Shown: positions 1 through 5,671, counted from the stretch's first letter. The stretch: 5,671 nucleotides of DNA from Actinomycetota bacterium (GCA_003132645.1 PKYM01000134.1:1-5671); one strand, 5' to 3'. Notes: generated by a model not told the origin, from the sequence alone. Made by a program: numbers and translations.

Positions 1-102
1 TCGCCGCTCACCTGCGTCGCCGTTGGGTCCGGCAAGTATCTCGAGGAGTTCGATGCCATTGCCCACAGCAAGCGCAACTCGAGAGCCAAGGGCCGTTATT
101 AG
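1..102 (+). CDS. mreB: MreB, rod shape-determining protein (3' end only)
   Basis: Only the last 33 codons are in the window, in frame 1, ending at a TAG at 100-102. The peptide begins SPLTCVAVGSGKYLEEFDAI and ends in a basic tail, SKRNSRAKGRY. This matches the C-terminus of MreB, where E. coli has EDPLTCVARGGGKALEMID: the PLTCVA, the glycine pair before K and the LE are all in place. MreB is a bacterial actin homologue that polymerises under the membrane and directs lateral cell-wall synthesis with MreC, MreD, RodA and PBP2. No mreC follows; the next gene is a transporter with its own promoter. An MreB-like paralogue (Mbl) would look the same over this short stretch. The family call is strong for its length, but paralogue identity cannot be settled here. 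Confidence 0.83.
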   Translation, partial: SPLTCVAVGSGKYLEEFDAIAHSKRNSRAKGRY

Positions 103-110
103 ATTGAACC

Positions 111-139
111 GGCTTCAGTGGAGACCCGTTTGTTTGATT
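111..139 (+). terminator. Possible weak intrinsic terminator after mreB
   Basis: GGCTTC (111-116) can pair with GAGACC (121-126) across a four-base AGTG loop, with one mismatch and one G-U pair. It is followed by a T-rich stretch, GTTTGTTTGATT, from 128. It lies 8 bases after the mreB stop, where a terminator would be expected, but the stem is short and imperfect and the T tract is interrupted. Confidence 0.27.
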
Positions 140-234
140 GCTTCACGCTCAAGGGCTGGAGCCTTCAGGAAACCCGGGGCGCTCCACATCGACGCCGCTC
201 ACCACCTTGACGGACGCGGCCCCATTGGTCTGCG

Positions 235-262
235 TTGATTTCCTCGGGTGTCAGCCTATAGT
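235..262 (+). promoter_or_regulatory. Sigma70-type promoter of the transporter operon
   Basis: TTGATT (235-240) matches four of six bases of the -35 consensus, and TATAGT (257-262) matches five of six of the -10 consensus. The spacer is 16 bases. Transcription would start near 269, leaving a leader of about 95 bases before the ATG at 364. It lies in the only sizeable gap upstream of the solute-binding protein gene and points the right way. No clear operator palindrome was seen around it. Confidence 0.5.
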
Positions 263-330
263 GGTGAATAATCTCGTATATTGTGTCTTTTCGCTTCGTG
301 CGCTTTGGTGTCGGTGCAGACGCATGTGCG

Positions 331-362
331 TCTCAGAGGAGCCAAGGCAATCTCAGAGGGGG
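331..362 (+). promoter_or_regulatory. Duplicated SD-like element in the leader
   Basis: The 9-mer TCTCAGAGG occurs at 331-339 and again at 351-359. The downstream copy continues as AGAGGGGG (355-362) and provides the ribosome site that favours the tandem ATGATG at 364/367. Spacing is short to the first ATG and about 4 bases to the second, so the true start may be 367. The upstream copy has no in-frame start at a useful distance. Confidence 0.45.
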
Positions 363-363
363 C

Positions 364-2229
364 ATGATGCGCAGCGTTCGTTCATCTCGCGTGGGCCATG
401 GTTGGTGGCCGCTTCTCATCTTGGCTTTGGTCTTGGTGGGAGGCGTCATCTGGGGCTTGGGCAGCGCACTAGCCGCTAGCCCAGCGCCCTCGTCCTCATC
501 CGGCAAGGTTGTCCTCAAGCTCGGCTGGACAGAGGAACCCGACAACCTGAACGTCTTCATCGGCTACCAGGACACAAGCTACGAGATTTGGGCGTTGAAC
601 TACGAAACTCTCTTCGGCGCCGGCGATAGGAACCAGCCGACGCTTGACTTGGCAAGCGAGTTTCCCACCCAACAGAACGGCGGCATCTCGCCAGACGGCA
701 AGGTGTGGACCATCCACATAAGGCCCGGCGTCAAGTTTCAGGATGGGGTGCCTCTGACTGCCTCCGACGTTGCCTTCACCTACAACTACATCATCAAGAA
801 CCAGTTGGCGAACCTTCTGCTCTATGTAAAGGGAATCGAGTCGGTCAAAGCGCTCAACCCGACCACGGTGCAGTTCACGTGCACGCATGCGAGGGCCCTG
901 GGCTACATGGAGACCTACTCGATATATATACTGCCCGAGCACATCTGGAAGCACGTCCCTCCGCAGGCGGCTACGACAAGCTATGGCAACAAACCCCCGA
1001 TTATCGGCAGTGGCGCCTTCGAGACGGTGGCCTTCGTTAAGGGCAGCTACCTAAGAATGGTCAGAAACCCATACTGGTGGGGCAAGAAGCCGGCCATCGA
1101 CGAGATCTACTTTGAGGCCTACCAGAACGCCGACACCATGGTCAACGATCTGACCAAGGGCAGGATCGACGGGGCCTGGGGCGTTCCGGTAGCGGAGTTC
1201 AAGCAACTCCAGTCGGTAAAGGGCATCACGGCGATAGCCTACCCCTTGTACGACTGGGACTATTTGGAGTTCAACTGCTATCAGGGCGCAAGCTCGCTGG
1301 GAAATCCTGTCTTGCGCGATTGGCACTTTCGCAACGCCCTGAACTACGCCCTCGACAAACAGCGGCTCGTCGACCTCGCCTACGCCGGCCTTTCTCAGCC
1401 AACCACCAGCATCATTCCGCCAAATGTATGGACCAATCCCGACTACCACTGGACGCCGCCGGCCGACCAGGCCTACACCTTTGACTTGGCCAAGGCCAAC
1501 CAGCTGCTTGATCAGGCAGGGTACCGCCGTGGTGCCGATGGTCTCCGTCTTTACAAGGGCAAACCGATCGTCTTGCGTCTCCAGGCAACCACCGACCAAC
1601 CGGCGTGTCAGATCGAGGCTAAGCTGATCGCCGGCTGGCTTCAGCGACTCGGTCTGAGGATCAAGCTCACGGTGATCGATTCAGGCACCCTCACCAACGA
1701 CATCTACAACTATCATGGAAACACCCCCGCGCCGAACTTCGACCTGGTCGACTGGGAGTGGACTGGCTACTTCGACCCCGGTCAGACATTGAGCGCCCTC
1801 ACCACGCCAGAGATCGGCAACCTCGACGAGCCCTACTGGTCGAACACTCAGTACGACACGCTGGCGCTCGACCAGGCGAGTGCCGTCGATCCGCAAAAGC
1901 GTGCGCAGACCATATGGCAGATGCAGCAGATCATGTACCAGCAGTCGCCCTGGATCCCGATGACCATTCCCGACTACCTCGAAGCCGTCAACACTGCCAA
2001 GTGGACAGGGTGGACGCGGCAGTTCGGCGGCACGGGCGGAGCTTGGGAGCTGGAGGGCAACATCGCCTCGTATCTCAATCTTCGCCCCAGGGCGGTCGCC
2101 GCCACGACAGGCGGCAGTTCAAACACAACGCTGATCGCCGTTGTCGTGGTTATCGTGATTGCCGCGGCGAGTATCGCTTTCGTGTTCATACGGCGGCGGC
2201 ATGGGCGGCGAGTCGAGGTTGAGGACTGA
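364..2229 (+). CDS. ABC transporter solute-binding protein, family 5 (DppA/OppA type), with C-terminal membrane anchor
   Basis: Binds a peptide-like solute outside the membrane and presents it to the permeases encoded next. Of 621 residues, about 14-33 form a hydrophobic export segment after a basic start (RSVRSSR), followed by SALAASPAP, a signal-peptidase-I-like site; there is no lipobox cysteine. The SBP_bac_5 fold fills about 48-575. It includes the family signature WTIHIRPGVKFQDGVPLTASDV (about 115-136, given here as WTIHIRPGVKFQDG then VPLTASDV), RNPYWWGKKPAIDEI, the FRNALNYALDKQRLVD helix, and AKANQLLDQAGY. Residues about 590-609 form a second strong helix followed by RRRHGRR, so the protein appears anchored at its C-terminus with the binding domain outside. 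The ATG at 364 (or 367) was chosen because a GTG at 283 has no ribosome site and sits about 14 bases after the predicted transcription start. Substrate is not determined: the family also binds nickel, heme, sugars and opines. Confidence 0.9.
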   Translation: MMRSVRSSRVGHGWWPLLILALVLVGGVIWGLGSALAASPAPSSSSGKVVLKLGWTEEPDNLNVFIGYQDTSYEIWALNYETLFGAGDRNQPTLDLASEFPTQQNGGISPDGKVWTIHIRPGVKFQDGVPLTASDVAFTYNYIIKNQLANLLLYVKGIESVKALNPTTVQFTCTHARALGYMETYSIYILPEHIWKHVPPQAATTSYGNKPPIIGSGAFETVAFVKGSYLRMVRNPYWWGKKPAIDEIYFEAYQNADTMVNDLTKGRIDGAWGVPVAEFKQLQSVKGITAIAYPLYDWDYLEFNCYQGASSLGNPVLRDWHFRNALNYALDKQRLVDLAYAGLSQPTTSIIPPNVWTNPDYHWTPPADQAYTFDLAKANQLLDQAGYRRGADGLRLYKGKPIVLRLQATTDQPACQIEAKLIAGWLQRLGLRIKLTVIDSGTLTNDIYNYHGNTPAPNFDLVDWEWTGYFDPGQTLSALTTPEIGNLDEPYWSNTQYDTLALDQASAVDPQKRAQTIWQMQQIMYQQSPWIPMTIPDYLEAVNTAKWTGWTRQFGGTGGAWELEGNIASYLNLRPRAVAATTGGSSNTTLIAVVVVIVIAAASIAFVFIRRRHGRRVEVED

Positions 2230-2316
2230 ATGCTCATCAACAACGGGCTCATCCGAAAGCGGTCAGAGATGGCGCAGTCCGCTTCTGCCGTTCAGGCAAT
2301 CAATCCTAGAGCGTGA
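2230..2316 (+). CDS. Doubtful 28-codon ORF abutting the binding-protein stop
   Basis: An ATG begins at the base right after the TGA of the binding-protein gene, with GAGG at 2221-2224 only 5 bases upstream, a well-placed SD. It encodes 28 residues (starting MLINNGLIRKRSEM, ending AINPRA), polar, with no signal or membrane segment and no family I recognise. Its stop codon lies inside the left arm of the downstream stem-loop. It could be a translation-coupled leader peptide or simply chance. Confidence 0.2.
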   Translation: MLINNGLIRKRSEMAQSASAVQAINPRA

Positions 2317-2356
2317 AGGCGGACATCGCCGCCACCCCCGTCACCCTTCACTCTCT
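2308..2356 (+). promoter_or_regulatory. Long stem-loop between binding-protein and permease genes
   Basis: AGAGCGTGAAGG (2308-2319) pairs with CCTTCACTCTCT (2345-2356): eleven Watson-Crick pairs with one C/T mismatch. The interior can form a smaller competing hairpin, GGCG (2318-2321) with CGCC (2327-2330). There is no T tract, so it is not a standard terminator. Stem-loops in this position in other transport operons protect the 3' end of the binding-protein mRNA or reduce read-through, so that more binding protein than permease is made. That role is inferred here. Confidence 0.5.
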
Positions 2357-2411
2357 CACGGGCGCTGACCTTCTCGGCAGCCTGACAGGGCGATCGAGCG
2401 GAGCCTGAGAC

Positions 2412-3383
2412 ATGGATAAGCGACGCTACTTCACCAGGAAGATCCTCAATGCGGTTCTCACCATCATCCTGGTAGCTGCCTTCAACTTCATGCTCTTCCG
2501 CATCCTTCCGGGCAACCCAGCGCGTCTTCTCCTGCCAAAGGGTCACTACTCGACCATAGCTATCGCGCAGCAGAAGAAGATCTTCCATCTCGACAAACCA
2601 CTTTGGGAACAATTCGGCTACTACTGGGTCGATACGGCCGAGGGCAACTTCGGTAACTCCTACGCCCAACATGAACCGGTGGTTCAGGTCGTCGGCCGGG
2701 CGATCGTGCCGACCTTGGTCTTGGTCGGCACCGGCACCCTGTTTGCCACCGTCATCGGTATCGTCGTGGGCGTGTTCGCTGGCTGGCGACGCAACGGCAC
2801 GTTCGATATCGCGTCCACCAACCTCGGCATGGTGCTCTACTCGATGCCCACGTTCTGGGTAGCGATGATCTTCATCCTCTACTTCTCGGTGAAGCTGGGC
2901 TGGTTTCCCAGTGGTCGCATGCTGGACGTCGGCGTCACCTACACCAGCTTCATAGGCAAGGCCGGTGCCTTCCTCCACCACCTCTTCTTACCGGCCTTGG
3001 TGTTTGCCATCACCTACGCAGCTGAGTACGAACTCATCATGCGCAGCTCCATCACCAGCGTCATGAAAGAGGACTTCATACTGACCGCCCGCGCCAAGGG
3101 CGTCTCCGATACGCGTGTGCTGTGGGGCCATGTGGCACCCAACGCCATGCTGCCCTCCATCACCCTCGTGATGATGAACTTCGGGTTTGTGCTTTCGGGC
3201 GCCATCCTCGTGGAGACGGTATTCAACTGGCCGGGGCTGGGCCTGCTGTCGTACAACTCGATGCTGGAGCGCGACTACCCCGTCATGCAGGCGGTCTTCT
3301 TGCTCGCCAGCGCGGCGGTGATCCTCTGCAATCTCATCGCTGACATCATGTACTACTACCTCGACCCCAGGGTAAAGGCATGA
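2412..3383 (+). CDS. ABC transporter permease, DppB/OppB type
   Basis: One of the two membrane subunits that form the translocation channel of a dipeptide/oligopeptide-type importer. It has 323 residues, the usual length. The first helix is about 12-32, followed by the family's ILPGNPA motif (31-37) and a long extracellular loop with the LDKPLWEQFGYYW segment (60-72). Further helices lie near 98-123, 135-160, 185-205, 246-271 and 295-318. The cytoplasmic EAA loop that docks on the ATPase is at about 220-248 (EDFILTARAKG, then APNAMLP), with its key glycine at 230. The family ending DPRVKA is present. GGAG at 2400-2403, 8 bases upstream, supports the ATG. The gene is 182 bases after the binding-protein gene and overlaps the next permease by ATGA, so the two permeases are probably translationally coupled. 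Substrate cannot be read from the sequence. Confidence 0.93.
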   Translation: MDKRRYFTRKILNAVLTIILVAAFNFMLFRILPGNPARLLLPKGHYSTIAIAQQKKIFHLDKPLWEQFGYYWVDTAEGNFGNSYAQHEPVVQVVGRAIVPTLVLVGTGTLFATVIGIVVGVFAGWRRNGTFDIASTNLGMVLYSMPTFWVAMIFILYFSVKLGWFPSGRMLDVGVTYTSFIGKAGAFLHHLFLPALVFAITYAAEYELIMRSSITSVMKEDFILTARAKGVSDTRVLWGHVAPNAMLPSITLVMMNFGFVLSGAILVETVFNWPGLGLLSYNSMLERDYPVMQAVFLLASAAVILCNLIADIMYYYLDPRVKA

Positions 3384-4825
3384 ACAGCGGCCAGATCCCC
3401 CCTCGTCTGAAGCGTTGGATCTTCATCTGGACGCCGGTGATCTGGGTCGTGCTCGAGCTGGTGCTGTATCCCAGGAATCGCCCCCTGTCGAGTGGCTTCG
3501 CCAACGTCATGGGGGGCTTCGTTGACAAGCGCATAGCCAGCTACCCCGCATGGACGCTCTGGCTCGCCACCGCCGCTCTCGTCGTCACCGAGGTTCTTGA
3601 GCTACGCGCGCATAAGAAGAGTGCCCGCATGGCGTCGATCGTCCTCGCCATGGCGATCGTCGTCTTCATCTGGGCGTGCGCCCAAATGGGGTTCACACGG
3701 TTCGACTTGTTCGGGCGCGGGAGCAGCTACTCATGGCTCTTTCAGACGGTGCTTGTCGTCTTGGCTGCCGTTCTTGTCTGGTCTTGGGGCGCTGCCAATC
3801 CCGAGCGAGCCGACCTTCTGGTCTGGAACACACGCGAGATCTGGCGTATCTTTCGCGCCAACTGGCAGGGGATTATCGGTCTCGGCATTCTGCTGTTCTT
3901 CTCTGCGATGGCGCTCCTGGCACCCTTCCTCGTAAACCACGCCTGGCTCAGTCCCGACGCCTCGGTCACGAGAACTGCCTTCGCGCCCCCCAGCTTCCAC
4001 AACTACCTGCTTTGGTTCGGCAGCGACGAGCAGGGCCTCTCCGTCTTTGCGGAGTTCGTGTGGAGTTCGCGCATCTCGCTCTTTGTGGGGCTCTTGGCCA
4101 CCGTGATCACGACGGTAGTCGGTGCTGGTGCGGGCATCTTCACGGGGTACTACGCGGGCTGGATCGGCGAGTTTGGCATGCGTATCACCGATGTCTTCCT
4201 GGTGCTCCCCTGGCTTCCTTTCGCGATGGTCCTCGCCGCCGCCTGGGGCCAGAACTATGCCATCATCGTCCTCATCATCGCTGTCACGAGTTGGGCGGGC
4301 ACGGCACGTATCGTGCGCGCCCAGTCGCTCTCGGTGAAGGAGTTAGCTTTCGTGGAGCGCGCCCGCGCCATCGGCTCGAGCGATGTGCACATCATGCGCA
4401 AGCACATTCTGCCCAACGTCATGCCCCTGATTGTCGCCAACGCCGTGCTCACCGTGGCCATCGCCGTGTTTGCCGAGACGACGCTCTCGTTCCTCGGCCT
4501 CGGTGACCCGCTCAACTTCAGTTGGGGCACCATGTTGGAGCACGTCTTTGACACCGGCGCCACCGAGGTCCCCACCGCGACCGCCTACCTGCTCGCGCCT
4601 GGCATTGCGGTGGTCCTCGTGGTGCTCGCCTGCAACCTGATCGGCACGGCCATCGATGAGGTGGTCGACCCCAAGTTGCGCAAGCGTGAAGAAAGCCGCG
4701 GCGAGAGTCGCTTTACGGACGCAGCAGCCGCGCCGAGCGGTGCTCTCGACCTCGCTCGCGTCGGCGTCGAAACCGGCGGTCGTGGCGGCCGGGGCGACGA
4801 TGGCGGCACGGCAGACCTCGCATGA
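3380..4825 (+). CDS. ABC transporter permease, DppC/OppC type, with extra N-terminal membrane domain
   Basis: The second channel subunit, partner of the DppB-type permease. At 481 residues it is much longer than the roughly 300 usual for DppC. The normal core starts near 151 (REIWRIFRANWQG) and has helices at about 163-184, 231-258, 268-290, 291-310, 345-370 and 403-425. Its EAA loop is at 321-349 (ELAFVERARAIGSS, then HILPNVMP), followed by ETTLSFLGLGDP (366-377), and the core ends at DPKLR (430-434). Ahead of the core, residues 1-150 carry four predicted helices (about 13-30, 57-76, 84-104, 117-137) that I do not recognise from DppC proteins. After the core comes a 47-residue polar tail rich in G, R, D and A. 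The start overlaps the previous stop (ATGA); AGGG sits 8 bases upstream. Its own stop overlaps a further ATG at 4822. Confidence 0.92.
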   Translation: MNSGQIPPRLKRWIFIWTPVIWVVLELVLYPRNRPLSSGFANVMGGFVDKRIASYPAWTLWLATAALVVTEVLELRAHKKSARMASIVLAMAIVVFIWACAQMGFTRFDLFGRGSSYSWLFQTVLVVLAAVLVWSWGAANPERADLLVWNTREIWRIFRANWQGIIGLGILLFFSAMALLAPFLVNHAWLSPDASVTRTAFAPPSFHNYLLWFGSDEQGLSVFAEFVWSSRISLFVGLLATVITTVVGAGAGIFTGYYAGWIGEFGMRITDVFLVLPWLPFAMVLAAAWGQNYAIIVLIIAVTSWAGTARIVRAQSLSVKELAFVERARAIGSSDVHIMRKHILPNVMPLIVANAVLTVAIAVFAETTLSFLGLGDPLNFSWGTMLEHVFDTGATEVPTATAYLLAPGIAVVLVVLACNLIGTAIDEVVDPKLRKREESRGESRFTDAAAAPSGALDLARVGVETGGRGGRGDDGGTADLA

Positions 4826-4827
4826 GC

Positions 4828-4847
4828 GCGCCGGTAACTACCGGTGC
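4828..4847 (+). other. Hairpin just after the permease stop
   Basis: GCGCCGGT (4828-4835) pairs with ACCGGTGC (4840-4847) around a four-base loop AACT, giving eight pairs with one G-U. It is not followed by a T tract. It could slow ribosomes, act as a processing site or contribute to termination; none of these is shown. Confidence 0.4.
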
Positions 4848-4896
4848 CCGAGTCGCTTCGGCAGTCGCGGCTGAGCGAACGAGCAAGGCCAAGGGC

Positions 4897-4922
4897 GCCG
4901 GGGGTATGGGATCCCCCCTGGC
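4897..4922 (+). other. GC-rich hairpin in the post-operon gap
   Basis: GGGGG (4900-4904) pairs with CCCCC (4913-4917) around the loop TATGGGAT, and GCC (4897-4899) pairs with GGC (4920-4922) across a two-base bulge. This is a stable stem but lacks a T run, so it is only terminator-like. It lies inside the 43-codon ORF. Confidence 0.4.
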
Positions 4923-4953
4923 AAGGTGTTGCTGGCGCGCGACCACGACGTGA

Positions 4954-5180
4954 CCGCCTCGAACCGCAGCCCTCTTCCTGCGGCCCGCACGGAGATGCCG
5001 ATGCCGCCGCGATTAGGTATGCCTCCACATCGGCCGAAGCGATCGCCGCCCGCTCCTTGACGATCATGTGCGTGCTGCACTGCGCGGGCCGGTACACAAG
5101 CTGCAACTCATAACCTCGCAACCGGCTCCCGCACTATGATAGAGGGGGCCGACGACGGGGCTTCCGACAAGGGGGCTGTC
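4954..5180. other. Intergenic stretch with no recognisable gene
   Basis: Together with the preceding 43-codon ORF this makes about 350 bases without an assured gene between the permease and the RCC1-repeat gene. Open frames exist on both strands, but their translations are compositionally biased and match no family I know. No terminal inverted repeats, tRNA-like fold or clear terminator was found. AAGGGGG at 5169-5175 is the likely ribosome site of the next gene. Confidence 0.4.
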
Positions 5181-5671
5181 GTGAAGCGCATCAGAGTTGT
5201 CTTGCTGCTTGCCTGCGTGATTCTCCTGGTGGGGCTGTTCGTTGGGGTCTACAGGCAGCACAATATCGTCGGTATTCAGTCACCGACACTTATGCCGACA
5301 CCGGTGCTCACGCCGGCAATGCGCGACTGGGCGGTCGTCTCCTGTGGCCCCATGCACACCGTCGCCTTGCAGAAAGACGGCACCCTATGGGCCTGGGGCG
5401 CCAACTACCACGGCCAGCTCGGCCTCGGCAGCACAAACGTCAACAACCGCAGGAAGACCCCGACTCAAGTGGGCAGCGCGAGCGACTGGGCGGCCGTCTC
5501 CTGCGGCGACGACTACACCGTGGCGCTGAAGAAGGACGGCACCCTCTGGGCCTGGGCCCGCAACGACTCGGGCGAGCTCGGCCTGGGCAACACCATCTGG
5601 AGGTTCGCCCCGACCGAGGTCCGTGGCGCCCGCAGTTGGGCGGCTGTTTCCTGTGGCAACTCCCACACCCT
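5181..5671 (+). CDS. RCC1-repeat protein with N-terminal membrane anchor (5' part)
   Basis: The frame is open from GTG 5181 to the window end (163 complete codons) and continues beyond. Residues 1-24 are a basic start (VKRIR) and a hydrophobic segment ending in VGLFVGVY, which would be a signal anchor placing the rest outside the cell. A cysteine at 12 follows LLLA but sits mid-helix, so a lipoprotein is less likely. After a short Pro/Thr linker (about 35-46), repeats begin at residue 49: DWAVVSCG, then VALQKDGTLWAWG, then GQLGLG. These are RCC1-type beta-propeller blades; the family usually has about seven. Bacterial members are often exported and of unknown function. AAGGGGG at 5169-5175, 5 bases upstream, favours GTG 5181; an in-frame ATG at 5136 would add 15 acidic residues before the anchor and has no good SD. 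A TATGAT at 5135-5140 resembles a -10 box but lacks a -35 partner. Confidence 0.85.
   Translation, partial: MKRIRVVLLLACVILLVGLFVGVYRQHNIVGIQSPTLMPTPVLTPAMRDWAVVSCGPMHTVALQKDGTLWAWGANYHGQLGLGSTNVNNRRKTPTQVGSASDWAAVSCGDDYTVALKKDGTLWAWARNDSGELGLGNTIWRFAPTEVRGARSWAAVSCGNSHT
5325..5671 (+). repeat. Tandem RCC1 repeat units within the coding region
   Basis: Two complete units and the start of a third: 5325-5483 (53 codons), 5484-5633 (50 codons) and from 5634. Each opens with (D/S)WA(V/A)VSCG and the complete units contain KDGTLWAW and LGLG. The first two units are also clearly similar in nucleotides, for example around GACTGGGCGG and GACGGCACCCT, which suggests recent duplication. The second unit has WAWARN where the motif normally has WAWGxN. 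Confidence 0.85.

Larger units (their letters stand above)
4822..4953 (+). pseudogene. 43-codon ATGA-coupled ORF, possible decayed start of an ATPase gene
   Basis: ATG at 4822 overlaps the permease stop by ATGA, the same junction seen between the two permeases. The reading frame begins MSAPVTTGARVASAVAAERT, reaches GGMGSPL and stops at TGA 4951-4953 after a Cys/Trp/Thr-rich end. In this operon type the next gene is normally the ATPase DppD, whose short variable N-terminus runs into a segment such as PLLEV. Here nothing resembling an ATPase follows: no Walker A glycine/lysine loop, Q-loop or LSGGQ in any frame to the window end. It may be the stump of a truncated dppD, a small standalone protein, or chance. 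SD support is weak, and a hairpin lies just inside the frame. Confidence 0.27.

Noticed and set aside
23..238. Open + strand frame across the end of mreB and the gap
   Set aside because: Out of frame with the MreB C-terminus, no ribosome site, and a biased Arg/Pro-rich translation with no family resemblance.
283..363. GTG at 283 as the start of the binding protein, adding 27 residues
   Set aside because: No ribosome site upstream, it lies about 14 bases after the predicted transcription start, and it would put 27 unrelated residues before a normal signal segment.
4844..5113. 89-codon + strand frame in the post-operon gap
   Set aside because: No convincing start or ribosome site and no family resemblance; likely chance in GC-rich DNA.
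4585..5121. 178-codon - strand frame across the permease end and the following gap
   Set aside because: Nearly half lies antisense to the permease; the translation is Arg/Ser/Pro/Ala-rich and matches nothing, as expected of an antisense frame in GC-rich DNA.
4838..5121. Possible mobile-element remnant in the gap after the operon
   Set aside because: No terminal inverted repeats, target duplication or transposase motif could be found.
5135..5140. TATGAT as a promoter -10 box for the RCC1-repeat gene
   Set aside because: Good -10 match, but no -35-like hexamer at 15-19 bases upstream and no extended -10 TG; mentioned only in the gene entry.
5242..5529. + strand frame overlapping the RCC1-repeat gene
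   Set aside because: It is a shifted frame of the repeats; the true frame gives clear RCC1 motifs throughout.
5385..5666. - strand frame opposite the RCC1-repeat gene
   Set aside because: Antisense shadow of the repeats; its own repetition simply mirrors the RCC1 units.

Overview
The window is GC-rich bacterial DNA (roughly 60% G+C by eye) with tightly packed genes on the + strand. Three things point to a bacterium: an MreB C-terminus at the left edge, Shine-Dalgarno-type ribosome sites, and a dipeptide/oligopeptide-type ABC transporter operon. The base composition, the absence of a lipobox on the solute-binding protein, and membrane anchors on its exported proteins would suit a high-GC lineage such as a deep-branching Actinomycetota class, or possibly Chloroflexota. 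This placement is an inference; no marker gene fixes it.

Layout. Bases 1-102 are the last 33 codons of a gene for the actin-like cell-shape protein MreB. Bases 103-363 are a non-coding gap with a weak terminator-like hairpin, a good sigma70-type promoter (TTGATT, 16 bases, TATAGT), and a leader carrying a repeated SD-like element. Bases 364-2229 encode a family-5 solute-binding protein with an N-terminal export signal and also a C-terminal membrane helix. Bases 2230-2411 are a gap with a long stem-loop and a doubtful 28-codon ORF. Bases 2412-3383 encode a DppB/OppB-type permease. Bases 3380-4825 encode a DppC/OppC-type permease, overlapping the previous gene by ATGA; it has an extra N-terminal domain of four predicted helices and a polar C-terminal tail. 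Bases 4822-4953 hold a 43-codon ORF, again ATGA-coupled, in the position where an ATPase gene would be expected. The rest of the gap to about 5180 has hairpins and no gene I recognise. From 5181 to the window end is the 5' part of a membrane-anchored RCC1-repeat protein, which runs off the window.

How the genes work together. The binding protein would capture a peptide-like solute outside the cell and deliver it to a channel formed by the two permeases. The two ATPase subunits that normally power such a transporter (DppD and DppF) are not encoded in this window. They may lie elsewhere, or they may have been lost, with the 43-codon ORF as the remaining start. MreB and the RCC1 protein look like unrelated neighbours.

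No tRNA, rRNA, CRISPR array or insertion sequence was seen. The most unusual points are the doubly anchored binding protein, the enlarged second permease, and the apparent break in the operon just after it.
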